A stretch of 64,000 nucleotides of DNA from Heterohyrax brucei. Its lineage: Eukaryota; Chordata; Mammalia; Hyracoidea; Procaviidae. Positions 45,495 to 57,060 of the stretch are shown here, one piece after another. The translations under genes and the position numbers were made by a program. The stretch covers positions 61,906,001-61,970,000 of the forward strand of contig CM053158.1 of the NCBI GenBank assembly GCA_028571685.1, read 5' to 3'. The notes beneath the pieces are model-generated. The model was not told the origin of the DNA. It saw only the letters and a list, made by a program, of their open reading frames with translations, and did not search any database. The stretch's first letter is position 1. The number at the start of each line of letters is the position of its first letter.

Positions 45495-45934
45495 GCATTA
45501 CAGAAATGCAAATCAAAACTACTTGACATCATCTCACCTTGACATTATGCACACTAAAAAAAAAAAAAAGCAGAAAATAACAAATTTTGCAGAGGCCATG
45601 GGGAGACTAGAATTCTTGTGCACTGTTTGTGGGGATGTAATCTGATGCAACCACTGCAGAAAATGATATGGTGCTTCCTTAAAAAGCTAGAAATAGAAAT
45701 ACAACAAAATCCAGCAATCCTACTCCTAGTAATATATCTTAGAGAAATAAAGAGCCATCACACAAATAGACATATGCATATTTGCATCCATGGCAACATT
45801 ATTCACAATAACAAAGAGAAGGAAACAACGTAAGTGTTCATCAGATGAAGAGATAAACAAATTACAGTACACACACACTCAAAGGAATCTTTTACCCAAC
45901 AATAAAGAACAATTATGAATCTGGAAGGCATTCT

Positions 45935-46190
45935 TTTTTTCTGAGCTTTACAGAGCAAATCAGTTTCTCACTAAACAATATACGTATTGTTTTGCCATAT
46001 TACCAACCTTTTACTATGTCAACATTCTCCCCTTCTAAGTCTTGCATTCTGCCTTTCTAAGTCTTGCATTCTGCCTTTCCATTCATTCCATTTCCTGTTC
46101 CCTCCTGACTTCTTGTCCTTGCCCCTGGGATCTTGTGCCCCTTTAGTCTTGTATACCTGATTGAACTCCATGTATTGTTGTTTTAGAGGA
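45935..46190 (-). mobile_element. 5'-truncated L1 3' UTR, older type
   Basis: A T-rich start, then 'ttacagagcaaatcagtttc' and 'tcttgtccttgcccctggga', the older afrotherian L1 3' end read backwards. The sites around it ('ggcattctt' and 'gacattatt') are an imperfect duplication of the ancestral L1 sequence. A 25-bp unit 'taagtcttgcattctgcctt' is tandemly repeated at about 46036-46080. Confidence 0.65.
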
Positions 46191-46241
46191 CATTATTCTG
46201 AGTGAAATAAGTCAATCACAAAAGAGCAAATACTATATAAG

Positions 46242-46283
46242 ACCATGAGTCGGATCTGACTCGACGGCACTTGGCTGGCTTGG
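46242..46283 (+). mobile_element. AfroSINE tail fragment
   Basis: Only the 3' tail remains ('atgagtcggatctgactcga', then 'cggcacttggctggc'). It is well conserved, so it is a recent but severely 5'-truncated copy. Confidence 0.7.
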
Positions 46284-46379
46284 CTATTACAAAAATTGAA
46301 GAAGAGGTTTATGTACAGAAAGAAACAATATTTTATGGTTATGAAGGAGGCGAGGGTTAGGCAGGAGTAATCACTAACT

Positions 46380-47146
46380 AGATAGTAGCTTCGTGGTAAC
46401 TTTGGAGAAGAGAAATACAGTATACTTTAAGAGGATGTCTACATAACATGACCAAGGCAAAGCCACAGAAGCTTCACACATCCATCCAAACACACTGAGG
46501 GAACAAGTTACCGGGCTGAGGACTACAGACCATGGTCTCAAGGGGCATGTTGGTCAATTGGCAAAACATAGTTCATAAAAAATTTTTAAAACAAGTCCTA
46601 CGTCTGACTTTTGTAAGTATTTCCTGGTGTATTAAAATTTGTGAGCAGTCATCTACCGGTCCTACCCCATCTGGAGCAAAGAAGGAAGAAAACCAAAGAC
46701 ACAAGGGAAATGTCAGTCTAAAGGACTAATAGACCACAAATACGACAGCTCCACCAGCCTGAGCACAGAATAAGTAGATGGTGTCCAGCTATAATCACTG
46801 ATCTATCTGACAGGGTCCCAATAGAGGGTCCCAGACAGAGCTGAAGAAAAATGAAGAACATAATTCAAATTCACAAAACAAACAAACAAAAAAACCCACT
46901 TACTGGTCTGATAGACACTAGAGAAAGTCTGAGACTATGTCCCCCTATCATCACCCCAGCACTCTTTTAACTCAGAACTGAAGTCACTGCCAAAATTCCC
47001 CCTTCCCACAAGGATTACACAGGTCTATGAAACAATAACACATATGAGGAATAGGCTTCTTAGTTTTGCCATGCAAATGAAAACAAATGGGTCATGCCTG
47101 CCAGAAAATAAAGACAAGATGCTAGAAAGGGACACTCAGACAGGAG
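46380..47146 (+). mobile_element. 3' UTR of the ancestral L1
   Basis: Carries the block order shared with 172-881 and 13535-14200, here still attached to its ORF2: 'cacagaagcttcacacatcc', 'catctggagcaaagaaggaa', 'agggtcccagacagagctga', 'taattcaaattcac'. It continues past the LTR insertions at 47671-47814 ('acaataaatttggtttgtaaa'-type end) and 48485-48510. It identifies the two free 3'-UTR fragments as the same L1 lineage. Confidence 0.75.
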
Positions 47147-47670
47147 TGTCATGGATTGAACTGTGTCCCCCTAAAAAAATCATGGCTTGACCATGATTCC
47201 CAGTATTGTGTAACTGTCCTCCACTCTGTGGTTTTTCTGTGCTGTAAATCCTAATCTCTGCCTGTGGTTAATAGATTGGATTATTTCAAAGAGGATTAGG
47301 GTGATACTTTAACACTCTTACTAAAGGGAGTATTCCTGGAGTGTGGCTTGCACCATCTTTTATGCCACAAGAGATAGAAGGAAAGGGAAGCAAACGGAGA
47401 GTTAGAGACCACATTCCACCAAGAAAGCAGCACCAGAAGCAGAGAAGGTACTTTGCACCTAAACTTTCTGCCCAGAGATGCTCCCAAACCAAAGAAAGAC
47501 TGATGCAACACAAGCACCTTCCATCAGAGGCAATACAGAGTGAGTTATTCTGGAGCTGGCACCCTGAATTTGGTCTTCCAGCCTACTGGACTGTGTAAGA
47601 GGAAAGTTTTCTTTGATAAAGTCATCCACTTGTGGTATTCCTGTTACAGCAGTACCAGATGACTAAGATA
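47147..47670 (+). mobile_element. Solo MaLR LTR
   Basis: The LTR reads 'tgtcatggattgaactgtgt' to 'agatgactaagata' (terminal CA mutated to TA). The flanks are 'aggag' and 'aggat'. It has the longer U3 with 'ggattatttcaaagaggatt', also seen at 10114-10645, so at least two subtypes of the family are present. Confidence 0.85.
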
Positions 47671-47814
47671 AGGATGAACAGAACTGCAGAATCTAGGGTG
47701 GCAAAGGGGAGAGTGTTTAACACGTCATGGTCACTGCAACCGATGCCACAAAATAACTTATATATAAACGTATAAATTGTTGAACAATAAATTTGGTTTG
47801 TAAATGTGATGGAT

Positions 47815-48484
47815 TGAACTTGTCTCCCCACCACCCCCTCCCCCCGCCCTGGCCCCCAGAATGTGAGTAGCAGTTTGGCTAGGCTATTGTTACTGGTATT
47901 GTCGGATATTCCTATATGTTGTAATTCCTGCCTCTATGATTTAATGAGGAAGGATGGGTGGTGATTGTGTTGATGAGTCAGGACTCAATCTGTAAAACTG
48001 CATGGTGGTCCTTGAGGCAATCTCTTGGGTTAAAGGAAAGGGAAGCGAGTAGAGAGCTGGGAACCGTATACCACTGTGAAGCAGTGCAGGGAGCAGAGCA
48101 TATCCTTTGGAAAGGAATCCGGGTCCCTTTGCCTCAGAAGCTCCCAGTCTAGAAGAAGATTGACAGACTAGGACATTCCTCCACAGCCAACAAAGAAAGT
48201 CTTCCCCTGGAGCCAATGCCCTGTATTTGGACCTGTATTCTACCGGCCTGTGACCAAACAAAATTTCTCTTGTTATTGCCATCCGAAAATCCTGGTAGTG
48301 TAGTGGTTAAGTGCTACAGCTGCTAACCAAAAGGTTGGCAATTCAGATCTACCAGGTGCTCCTTGGAAACTCTATGGGGCAGTTCTAAGCTGTCCTATGA
48401 GTTGGAATTGACTCGATGGCAGTGGGTTTGTATCACCATCCAATTGTGGTATTTCTGTTATGTCACCTCTGGATGACTAAGACA
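47815..48484 (+). mobile_element. Solo MaLR LTR carrying an AfroSINE
   Basis: The LTR reads 'tgtgatggattgaacttgtc' to 'tggatgactaagaca' with a perfect 5-bp duplication 'gtaaa' (47810-47814 and 48485-48489). The AfroSINE at 48284-48434 splits the final ~50 bases of the LTR from the rest. A C-rich tract lies at 47827-47857. Confidence 0.9.
48284..48434 (+). mobile_element. AfroSINE, full length
   Basis: One of the best preserved copies in the window: head 'aaaatcctggtagtgtagtg', 'ctgctaaccaaaaggttggc', 'ctccttggaaactctatggg', tail 'ctatgagttggaattgactc' and 'gatggcagtgggtttg'. Short 'ccatcc' repeats flank it. Confidence 0.88.
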
Positions 48485-49448
48485 GTAAACTCTCACCTAA
48501 TGTACAACACACACACAAAATGAAAAAAATTCAGGGAGAAAAATATGAAGAATAAGTGAAATTAATAGAAAACAGTTGTAAACATGGTAGATATTAACTA
48601 TACTACATCATTAATCACATTAAATGTGGAGAATCTAAATATACCCATTGAACAACAGAGATTGTCAAAGTGGGTAAAAATTAAGACCCAAATATATGTT
48701 GTCAATAAGAAAATCACTTTAAACATTAAGGTCCAGATTAAAAATAAAAGGATGAACAAGGAAATAGCATGTTAATAGTATTCAAAAGAAAGCTGAGGTA
48801 GAGAAGCTGTGTTATTTTCAGACAAAGCCAATTTTAGAACACGGAAAATTATTAGGGAAAAAGAAGTCATTACATAATGAGAAAACAGTTCTCTAAGAAG
48901 ACAATCCTTAATGTATAAGCATTCAACAACAGCGCGTCAAAATACACGGGGCCAAAACTGACCCAAAATCAGCAATCTAAACTTCCACCGTAGGCAGCTA
49001 GAGAGAAATGAGCAACTTAAGTCTAAAGCCAGCCTGTCTAAAGCCAGCAGAAGAAAAAATAATAATTAGAGCAGAAATCAATAATATTGAAAGCAAACAA
49101 AACTGTGGTAAAGATCAATGAATCCAAAAGCTTGTTATTGAAATGTTAGCCAGGCTAACCAAGTACAAAGAAAGATGATTCAAATTACTAATATTAGAAA
49201 TGAAGGTAGGGCTATCACTACTGGTCCCATAAGCATTAAAAAGATAATAAAGAAATATTATGAACATCTCTATGCCTACAAATGTGCTGGCTTACATGAA
49301 ATGGACCAATTCCTTGAAAGACATTACCAAAACTCACAAAGGGAACTAGAAACTCTGAATAGGCCTATATTGATTAAAAACATTGAATCAATAATTAATG
49401 ACCTTTCAGAAAGGAATGGTCCAAATGATTAAACTGGTGAGTTCTACC

Positions 49449-49450
<2 letters not shown>

Positions 49451-49485
<35 letters not shown>
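49451..49485. repeat. (AT)n microsatellite
   Basis: About 17 perfect AT units inside the RT region of the old L1. Likely length-polymorphic. Confidence 0.9.
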
Positions 49486-49490
<5 letters not shown>

Positions 49491-50442
49491 ATGCCAATTT
49501 TCTACAAAATTTTCCTCAAAAAAGAAGCAGAAGGAACACTTCCTAGCTCATTCTTGCAGGGTAATGTTACACTAACATAGGAGAAAGGCATTAGAAAAAA
49601 GAAAAATTATAGACCAATATCTTTCACGGACAGAGGTGCAAAAGTCTTCAAAAAACAGTAGCAAATTTAATCTAATAATGTATAAAAAAATTACATGCCA
49701 CAACCAAGTGAGATTTATTCCAGGTATTCAAGGATGTTTTAACATTAGAAAATCAATGAAATTCACCACATCAACAAACTAAAGAAGAAAAATCATAAGA
49801 TGGTATCAACTCACTCAGAAAAAGCGTTTCACAAACTCTTAACACCTATTCCTTATAAAAAGGTTCAGTATTCTAGCAGTAGAGTGAAACTTCCATAACT
49901 AGATAAAGAGTATTTATTTAAAAAAAAAAATCTACAGCTAACATCATACTTAATGATGAGAAGCTGGATGCTTCCCCCCCATAACTGGGAACAAGGCAAG
50001 GATGTCCCCTCTCGTCACTTCTATTGAACATCATACTGGTTGTCCTAGCTAGTTCAATAAGACGAAGAAGGAAAATAAAAAGTAAAACTATTTTGTTCAT
50101 AGATGACATGACTGTCTACTTAGAAAATCCTAAAGAATCAGTAAACAATCCTGGAACTAACAATCTGTTATAACAAAATTACAAGATGAAAATATACAAA
50201 AATTAATTACTTTCCTATATACCAGCAATAAGCAATTGCAATTTGAACCTACAAACACAATACCATATACAAAAGCACACACACACACATCAGAAACACA
50301 TGAGTATAAATTGAACAAAATTTGTACAAGATATATACACAGAAAACTTCAAAACTCCGAAGAAGGAAATAAAAGATTTCTAAATGAATGGAGAAACAGT
50401 CCATGTTCATAGATTGGAGAAGTTAATATTATTAAAATATCG

Positions 50443-51985
50443 CCTGACACCCAAGAGCAGAAGCAGCAGCTAAGTCTCCATCCACCTCCAGGCTTGCCTT
50501 CTCCCGAAACTCATCTGTTCAGCCACCTTCCTCTGCGTTCCCAGCATCAGTCAAGGATACCTTACAACATAGTTCCAGGGGGATCTATGTTGTACCTGCT
50601 GGCCTCACTTATTAGGCCTTTGTACCAATTCAAGCAAGGCCCATGCAGCTCATGTCTCCTGCCTTCAATGCCATCTGCAGAACTGTGGGCACTCCCAGGG
50701 ATACGGTCACAGAGGTTTCTAGTATTGCACGCCCTGCTGGAGTGGCTGAACTAAGCAGTGTTGTGCCATGTATTCACAATGACCAAATCTAGGTGCTGGG
50801 CCTCAGAACCTCAGCACATCAAGCTTACCTCACTCCCCTCACTCAGCATGGAGACTATCAATACCTTAGGTCTCACCAACAGAAACTTTGGTCCACAGGT
50901 GCACCCACCAGGCCTCACCCTGAATTCTGTCGGCCTGCAGGTCCTCACTGCAAACCCTTCCTTCCAGAGCAGTCCCAGCCTGCAGGCACATATTCCAAGT
51001 CTCTAGATCACAAACATAGTGCTGCCCATTCTGATGCCCTCAAGTGAGCCAAGGAACGTCAATGCCCAGGGAACTCTAGAGGGACCAGCGTTCCAGAACC
51101 AAGTGAGTGAGATGCCACCCAAGCTGACTCCAGCAGCCAGTGCACATCTAGTCAGCAGGGTCGAATCTCCTCAGGGATCATGTAAAGTCCTGCAGCAAAA
51201 TGCAGAACAATCACTCCATCTGCCTGGCCCCTCCACTGACCTCGAGAGCTTTGGTGGCACAAGGGAAGCAGGCATGCAGAAGACCCCCTCGGTCAGCCAT
51301 ATGATGCCACAGTAGGACCTCCCATCCATGCCGGCTGAGTGGGCATCCGTGGCAGAGTCCATCCATCCATGGACTCACTGCATGAAGGACTCACCAAGCC
51401 CACAGGCCCCTAGCCCCTCTGTCTGCACAGATGGGCTCGCTGGCCTGCAGGCCCACCTAGCAGACAGGCCACTGTGCAGTTCAGTGATGCCAGCAGTGAC
51501 AAGGAGGACTGGCTTGTCATAGCCACCTAGTGGCTTTTATGTTGCTGTTTTTAAAACAAAAAAGGTTTTTTTGAAAATCGTCCTTTCCTTAAGGCACAGT
51601 TTTTCTGACATAAACTCATGACTAATCTTTGTGCAATCATAAACTTCTGACCAGTAATTGTTGTCTTCTGTCTGTTCCCACCATTATGTACATGTTGTAT
51701 AGACAATTGTGCCTTTTAGAAGTTTTATGTTTAGAAACTATGCAGACTGTTGAATACCTATATACATTAAGTTCAGTAAGAAAAACCTGTCCAATCAAAT
51801 GATTAAATTATATGTTACACTGTTAGATATAAATTTCTATGGCTGTGGAGCAGAGTCTCTGTATACAAATTAGTATGTAAACTTTATTGTATTCACGTTA
51901 ATCTTTGAAAATGGGTCTGTCCTTATGTAAGACAGCAACTGTACGTGTCAGTTTACTGAATGTACTGTTTACTGACTTTTTAAAA
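50443..51985 (+). pseudogene. Processed retrocopy resembling the HIVEP1 mRNA 3' end
   Basis: An intronless host-mRNA-like segment embedded in old L1 ORF2. The upstream frame reads '[11 protein letters not shown]', '[19 protein letters not shown]' and '[11 protein letters not shown]'. After a 1-base shift near 50790 the frame reads '[16 protein letters not shown]', '[20 protein letters not shown]', 'QAHIPSL' and 'SRVESPQGSC'. A third stretch ends 'VQFSDASSDKEDWLVIAT' with TAG at 51528-51530, followed by about 450 bp of AT-rich 3'-UTR-like DNA. From family knowledge this matches the C-terminus of HIVEP1, a large zinc-finger transcription factor that binds kappaB-like enhancers. Its zinc fingers are not in this 5'-truncated copy. 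Several stops and shifts make it non-functional. An alternative is another HIVEP family member. Confidence 0.7.
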
Positions 51986-53303
51986 AACAAAACAATTATT
52001 CCCAATTCAGTCTACAGAGTCAACATGATCCCCAGCAAAATCTCAGTAATCTGTTTTGTGGTTATATACAAACCGATTGGAAGGTTTATGAAGAAGGTCA
52101 AAAGACCCAGAATAGGTAGCCAGCATAATATTGAGAAAAAAGAACAAATTTGGAAGAATAATATTTTCCAGTTTCAAGACTTACTATAAAGCGAAATAAC
52201 CAAGCTAGCATGGTATTGGCAAAAGAATAGACACAAATAAATGGAACGGAATGGAGTCCAGAAATAAACCCACACAAATATTGTCAACTAATTATTTGAC
52301 AAATAGCAAAGGCAATTCAATGGAGAAAGTACAGTATCTCTAACAAATGATTCTGGAATGACTGCATGTCCATATCCTAAACAATAATCCTAGACAGAGA
52401 CTTTATACAAAAATTAACTGAAAATGAATCAAAGTCCTAAATATTAAATATAATACTGTAAAATCTTTAGATGAAAACATATAAGAAAATCTGTTTAACT
52501 GGGTTTGATAAGTGTTTAGATACAACGCCAAAGGTGTAATTCATGAAAGAAAAAGACTGATGAAGTACACTTCAGCGAAATTCAAAATTTCTGTTCTGTA
52601 AAAACACTATTACAGACCTAGAAGATAAATCCTAGACTGGAAGAAAGTATTTACAAAACAAATATTTGATAAAGAGCCTGTGTTTGAAATACATAAAAAA
52701 TTCTTAAAACTCAACAATAAGGACAAAAGATCTTAACCGATGCCTCACCAAAGAAGATACACAGACTGCAAGGAAGAACATGTTGAGATACTTCACATCA
52801 TTTGTCATTAGGGAATTACAAATTAAAAAAGCAATGAGATCCCACTGCGCATCGGGTAGAATGGCTAAAATTCATAAAACTGACAATACCAAATGTGAGT
52901 GAAGACGTAGCACAACAAGAAGTCTCATTCATTACTGGTGGGAATGCAAAACAGTATAACCACTTTGGAAAATAGTTTGACTTTTTTTTAACTACATTAA
53001 ATATAGTCTTACTTTATGACTCAGGAATTTCAGTCTTATGTATTTATCAAACTGATTTGAAAACTCATAACCTTAAAAGAATCATAAATGAAAATGGTTA
53101 TAGCTGCTTTATTAATAATTACCAAAACGTGGAAGCAACCAAGTTGCACTTTAATAGGTGAATGGATAAACAAATTGATACAATGAATAGATATATCAAG
53201 TGATAAAAAAGATATGAGAAGCCATATATACATATCCCTAAGTGAAAGAAGAAAGTTTTCATTGTAAACTTTCACTTGAAACACAAGGGGGGGGGAAACC
53301 AGG

Positions 53304-53332
53304 CAAACACACACACACACACACACGCACAC
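53304..53332. repeat. (CA)n microsatellite
   Basis: A nearly perfect CA run with one CG unit, near a G9 homopolymer (53288-53296). Confidence 0.85.
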
Positions 53333-53534
53333 AATCCATAATGATGGAACAGGTCAAAGGTACACTGGAGCCAAGTGGAAGAGCTCACAATGGCCAAAGA
53401 AGCAATTTAAGCAATAAAATAAAGTAGTACTGGATACAACCCAAAGTATAAAATATATATCCATGAGCTCATACGGACATAAATTAGTAAATGGGGAAGA
53501 ATTAATAATTAATAGGTTGTAATTCCCCACTTAT

Positions 53535-53695
53535 CCTTTTTCAATATATAATTTATTTTATTTTTGTTGTTGAAAAGGTACACAGATCAACAATTTCTAC
53601 ACGTACTATTCAGTAACATTGATTATATTTGAGTTACGCAGTCATTCTCACCACTGCACACTTTTTCAGTGTAGCCTGCCCATAGTGACCTCCTT
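53535..53695 (-). mobile_element. 5'-truncated L1 3' end
   Basis: Minus strand: 'ttatttttgttgttgaaaag', 'caacaatttctacacgtact', 'ttgagttacgcagtcattct'. This is a third L1 3'-UTR type for the window. It interrupts the 3' UTR of the old L1 at 48511-54195. Confidence 0.55.
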
Positions 53696-54284
53696 CTAAG
53701 AAGTACACTACGGATAGGCAGGGAGAAGAGTAACTGACAAGAGAAACCTAACATTACCTTGCCAAGGAGACCAAGGTCAACAGTTACAGTTACAAATTGT
53801 GTTCCCAGTTGTACTCTTCCAACGAAAATGTCATTTTACCTCTGTGATCTTCTTCCCAATAACCTATAATTCCAATCAAATCATGAATAAAACATCAGAG
53901 AAATTCCCATACAAGGGTATCCTACAAAATACCTGACTAGTCCTTACAGCTGTCAAGGTCTTCAAAACAACAAACGTAATAGATAGGATTCTGGAATAGA
54001 AAAGGGACTTGAAGTAAAAACTAAGGAAATCTGAATAAAGTATGGATTTTAGTTAATAGTAATGTGCTAATATTGTTTTATGAAGTGTAATGCAATAATT
54101 TATGATGCTAATAATGGGAAGCTGGATGTGAAAAACTACGTTCATCTCAATTTTCCTGTAAATGTTATTCTACATAATAAAGCCTATTAAAATATGCATG
54201 AGAAGAAAGACGAGAAGTTTATAGATAAAAAAGTTGTTTAAATAACAGAGGATACTTTAGTATATTTATATCACCTTTGAATTA

Positions 54285-54660
54285 AGGGAGGCTTGGTGGT
54301 GCGATGGTTAAAGCCCTTGTTGCTAACAGAAAGGTCGTTTGCCTCCCCCACCTCCTCCACAGGGGAAAGATGTAGCAGTCTGTATCTGTAAAGATTTAAC
54401 CCCAAACTCATTGCCATCAAGTCAATTCCAACTCATAGTGACCCTATAAGACAGGATGAAACTATCCTGTAAAGTTTCCAAGTAGTGCTTGATGGATTTG
54501 ACCTGCTGACTTTTTGGTTAGCAGCCATAGCATTTAACCACTACATCACCAGTGTTTCCACTGTAAGGATTTACAGCCTTGGAAACCCTATAGGGAAGTT
54601 CCATTTTGTCTTGTAGGGTTACCGCGGGTTGGAATTGACTCAGTGGCAATGGGCTTGGTT
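54285..54660 (+). mobile_element. AfroSINE (long form) split by another AfroSINE
   Basis: Plus-strand head 'aggcttggtggtgcgatggt', then the extra central block up to 'ctgtaaagattta'. After an insertion it resumes with 'ctgtaaggatttacagcctt' and ends 'ggaattgactcagtggcaat'. The repeated 'ctgtaa.gattta' is the target duplication of the inserted SINE. Confidence 0.8.
54399..54560 (-). mobile_element. AfroSINE inserted in an AfroSINE
   Basis: Minus-strand full-length copy ('ccccaaactcattgccatca', 'gttagcagccatagcattta', 'catcaccagtgtttcca'). Flanked by 'ctgtaaagattta' (54386-54398) and 'ctgtaaggattta' (54561-54573). Confidence 0.85.
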
Positions 54661-54789
54661 TGGGGTTTTAAATTAGAACAGAAATGGAAAAACATGACAA
54701 ATATTACAACATGTTTATTGACAAATCAGAGAGTTTCAAAGATTCTCATTCTAAAAGATCGGGACAATCTATATAAATGCTACATTCTT

Positions 54790-56298
54790 CCTTTTTTTTT
54801 TGTATTATGATTGAATGAAAATGTACATCCCCATATAAATTCATGTGCTCACCTATGTGCAGCTCTCACTGCTCTCCCTGCCCAGTGACAGCACACCCTT
54901 CCTTTCTGCTCCATATATGTCCTATCCTCCCAACAGTCTCCCATTCCCTTCTCTCCACCCATTCCCCTTCCTCCAGTAAGAGGTCAGCAGGATGACATCC
55001 TATAGATGCATAGAACCATAAAGTTCCCACAAGATACGGTCACTCTGCATCACCAAGTCCAATCCATTGCTGTCCGAAAAGTTGACCTTCATTATGATTT
55101 ACGGACAGGGGCAGCATCAGGGCCAGGGGCCATGCTCCCAGGGGAAACCTGAAGCCCCTGGACCATCAGTTGCAGTCTTTCAGTGGAAATCTCGGGGTGC
55201 ACCCCTATTTATTCTTGTGTTGCCAGTAAGACTCATTTTTGTGAACTCCATCGTGGCTATTACTGGTGGTGGCCAGGCACCATCTGGTTCTTCTGGTCAC
55301 TAGTTGATGTAGAGACTCACTCACATGGGTCTCTCTGTCTTCTAGGTTCTCCTTCCCCCATTACATTCTTGTCCTCTGTGATCATCCGTTCCTGTTCAGT
55401 TGGGACAATTTGCTGCACCCTCAGATGGCAGCTTGGCAGCTTTTAAGACCCCAGACACCACTCACCAATGTGGGGTGCAGAGAGTCCTCATTAGCAAAAC
55501 TCTAGCTATGCCAACTGGCCTCGATTTCACCTGAGAGCATGCTCATGGGCCCCTGCCCCAAATACTCTATCCTGCAATATTGGGTTAAGATGGGAGGAGC
55601 ACTCAGATTGTGTTGAAGGTCAGTTATTATTGATCTTCTTTCTAATGTGTGCTGTCACCGACTTCACCCAACCAAATTTCTATTAACTATCTAACCTAAA
55701 CCCTCCCCTTTCCCCCTCCTTCCCTCCCCACTGTGCAGCCATCAAAGAGTCTTTTCTTCTATGCATGAGTCTGTTTTTAAGATCTTATAGTAGGGGTCTC
55801 ATGTAATATTTGTCCTTTTGTCGCTGACTACTTTCACTCAGCATAATGTCCTCCGGTTGAAACCAGGTTAAGAAATGTTTCCTGCAATCATCGTTGTTCT
55901 TCGTCATCACATAGTGTTCCACTGAATGTATATACCATAGTTTACCTATCCACTCCTCTGTTGTTGGGCATCTGGGTTGAGTCCATCTTTTTGCTATTGC
56001 GGATTGTGCTGTGATGAAAATTTGTGTGCACGTATCAGTTGGTGTGAATGGCCTTGATTCTGTAGGATATATTCCAAGCAGTGGAATTACTGGGTCAAAT
56101 GGTATACCTATGTCTATTTTTTTAAGGGAGCGCCAGATGGCTTTCCAAAGAGGTTGCACCATTTTGCAATCCCACCAACAGTGTAGGAGAGCTCCAATCT
56201 CCCCACAGCCTCACCAGCATTTATTGTTTTGTGTTTTTTGGATCATGGCCAACCTTGTTGGGGTGAGACGGTATCCTATTGTCATTTTGACTGGTAAG
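54790..56298 (-). mobile_element. 5'-truncated young L1
   Basis: 1.5 kb on the minus strand: a T-run, the young-type 3' UTR, then the ORF2 C-terminus (frame 56162-55785 open for 125 residues, 'PLWKAIWRSLKKIDIG' to 'QKDKYYMRPLL'). Flanked by a perfect 12-bp duplication 'tgctacattctt' (54778-54789 and 56299-56310). Same subfamily as L1-A and L1-B. Confidence 0.9.
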
Positions 56299-56344
56299 TG
56301 CTACATTCTTTAAGTTGTAAATTTATTTGCTATAATTTTATTGT

Positions 56345-57060
56345 GGTTGTAAAAATGACATGACAAAGGTGTCTGATTTCCCCTAATATCACAAAGGGGA
56401 AAGAGAATTAAGATCCACTGCTCAAGGGTGATTCCTATGAGGCAGAGGTCAAGCATACATCTACCCTCCAACCTTTTTACCAATTCTGACACAACAATCT
56501 CTCCCACAGCACTCTGTACTTCTTTGCTGGGTTTAATAATTCATTGTAGTGGCCACACAGAACTCATAGGGCATACTCGTAGCTATGGAGTTTATTAGGG
56601 AAGTAACAAGTTACAATTTGGGCTACAGTTCTTCAATCAGGATGGCTTCTGCACCCATTGCATTGCAGGCCAGCCCCTGTTTTTATAGTTATGGTTCTTT
56701 CATATGTGGAGCAGAACTTCCCACTTCTAATCATTTTACTACTCCAAAATAGTCATTAACAATTAGTCTTTCAGTAGGTCGAGGAGTCCTCAGGGTGAGA
56801 TAATTCAGGTCTTCTGTAGGTATCCATCTGATCTGGTTGGGTTCTCTAAAAGTCACCTTGTGTTCACCCTTTCTGGTATCTGATAACAATCTAACCAAGA
56901 GATTATTCCCTTGCTCTGAGCCTCACAAAGTATCAGCATAATAGAACTTTTAAGGGACTTTTGGGTTGACCACTGGACTCCAGTCCAGCAGTGCCCTCCC
57001 TGCTTGGTCTACCTTTTCATACTTACAGATTCTATAGTTACAGTTTTTATAATCACCCTG
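56345..57060 (-). mobile_element. LTR-like repeat, left copy of a pair
   Basis: Shares with 58841-59880 the blocks 'tctgccctccaaccttttt'-type, 'ccaattctga', 'agtggccacacagaactcat', and a minus-strand AATAAA at about 56595 ('taataaactccatag' on the minus strand). Family not identified. Confidence 0.5.

Larger units (their letters stand above)
44471..46241 (+). pseudogene. L1 ORF2 C-terminal part of the ancestral L1
   Basis: Directly continues 36612-37260 after L1-B is removed. The Cys-rich C-terminus is at 45618-45833 ('MHCLWGCNLMQPLQ', then 'ILLLVIYLREIKSHHTN'). It is interrupted by an RTE piece (45174-45494), a short L1 3' UTR (45935-46190) and an AfroSINE scrap at the end. Multiple stops. 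Confidence 0.75.
24641..48510 (+). mobile_element. Ancestral full-length L1 split by 13 primary insertions
   Basis: One old L1 can be followed in order. 5' UTR: 24641-25246. ORF1: 27250-28260. ORF2: 28757-29423, 30183-30814, 31271-31323, 31755-31853, 32379-32557, 33028-33074, 36612-37260, 44471-45173, 45495-45934 and 46190-46241. 3' UTR: 46284-47146, 47671-47814 and 48485-48510. The pieces sum to about 6.7 kb, a normal L1 length. Each join continues L1 sequence across an insert, often with a target duplication. All frames are dead. It was the landing pad for MaLR, ERV, RTE, AfroSINE and younger L1 copies. Confidence 0.85.
48511..54195 (+). mobile_element. Old L1 (L1M-type), interrupted by a retrocopy
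   Basis: ORF2 can be followed from the endonuclease ('aatcacattaaatgtggaga', about 48610) through the RT domain ('ctgggaacaaggcaaggatg', about 49985; 'atagatgacatgactgtcta', about 50100) to 50442. After the HIVEP1-like insert it resumes at about 51990 ('acagagtcaacatgatcccc') and runs through the C-terminus ('ggtgggaatgcaaaacagta', about 52940). The 3' UTR continues to 54195 with another insert at 53535-53695. All frames are broken; it is the most decayed long L1 here. Confidence 0.75.

Noticed and set aside
49398-49580. Ile/Tyr repeat peptide
   Set aside because: It is the (AT)n microsatellite read in frame.
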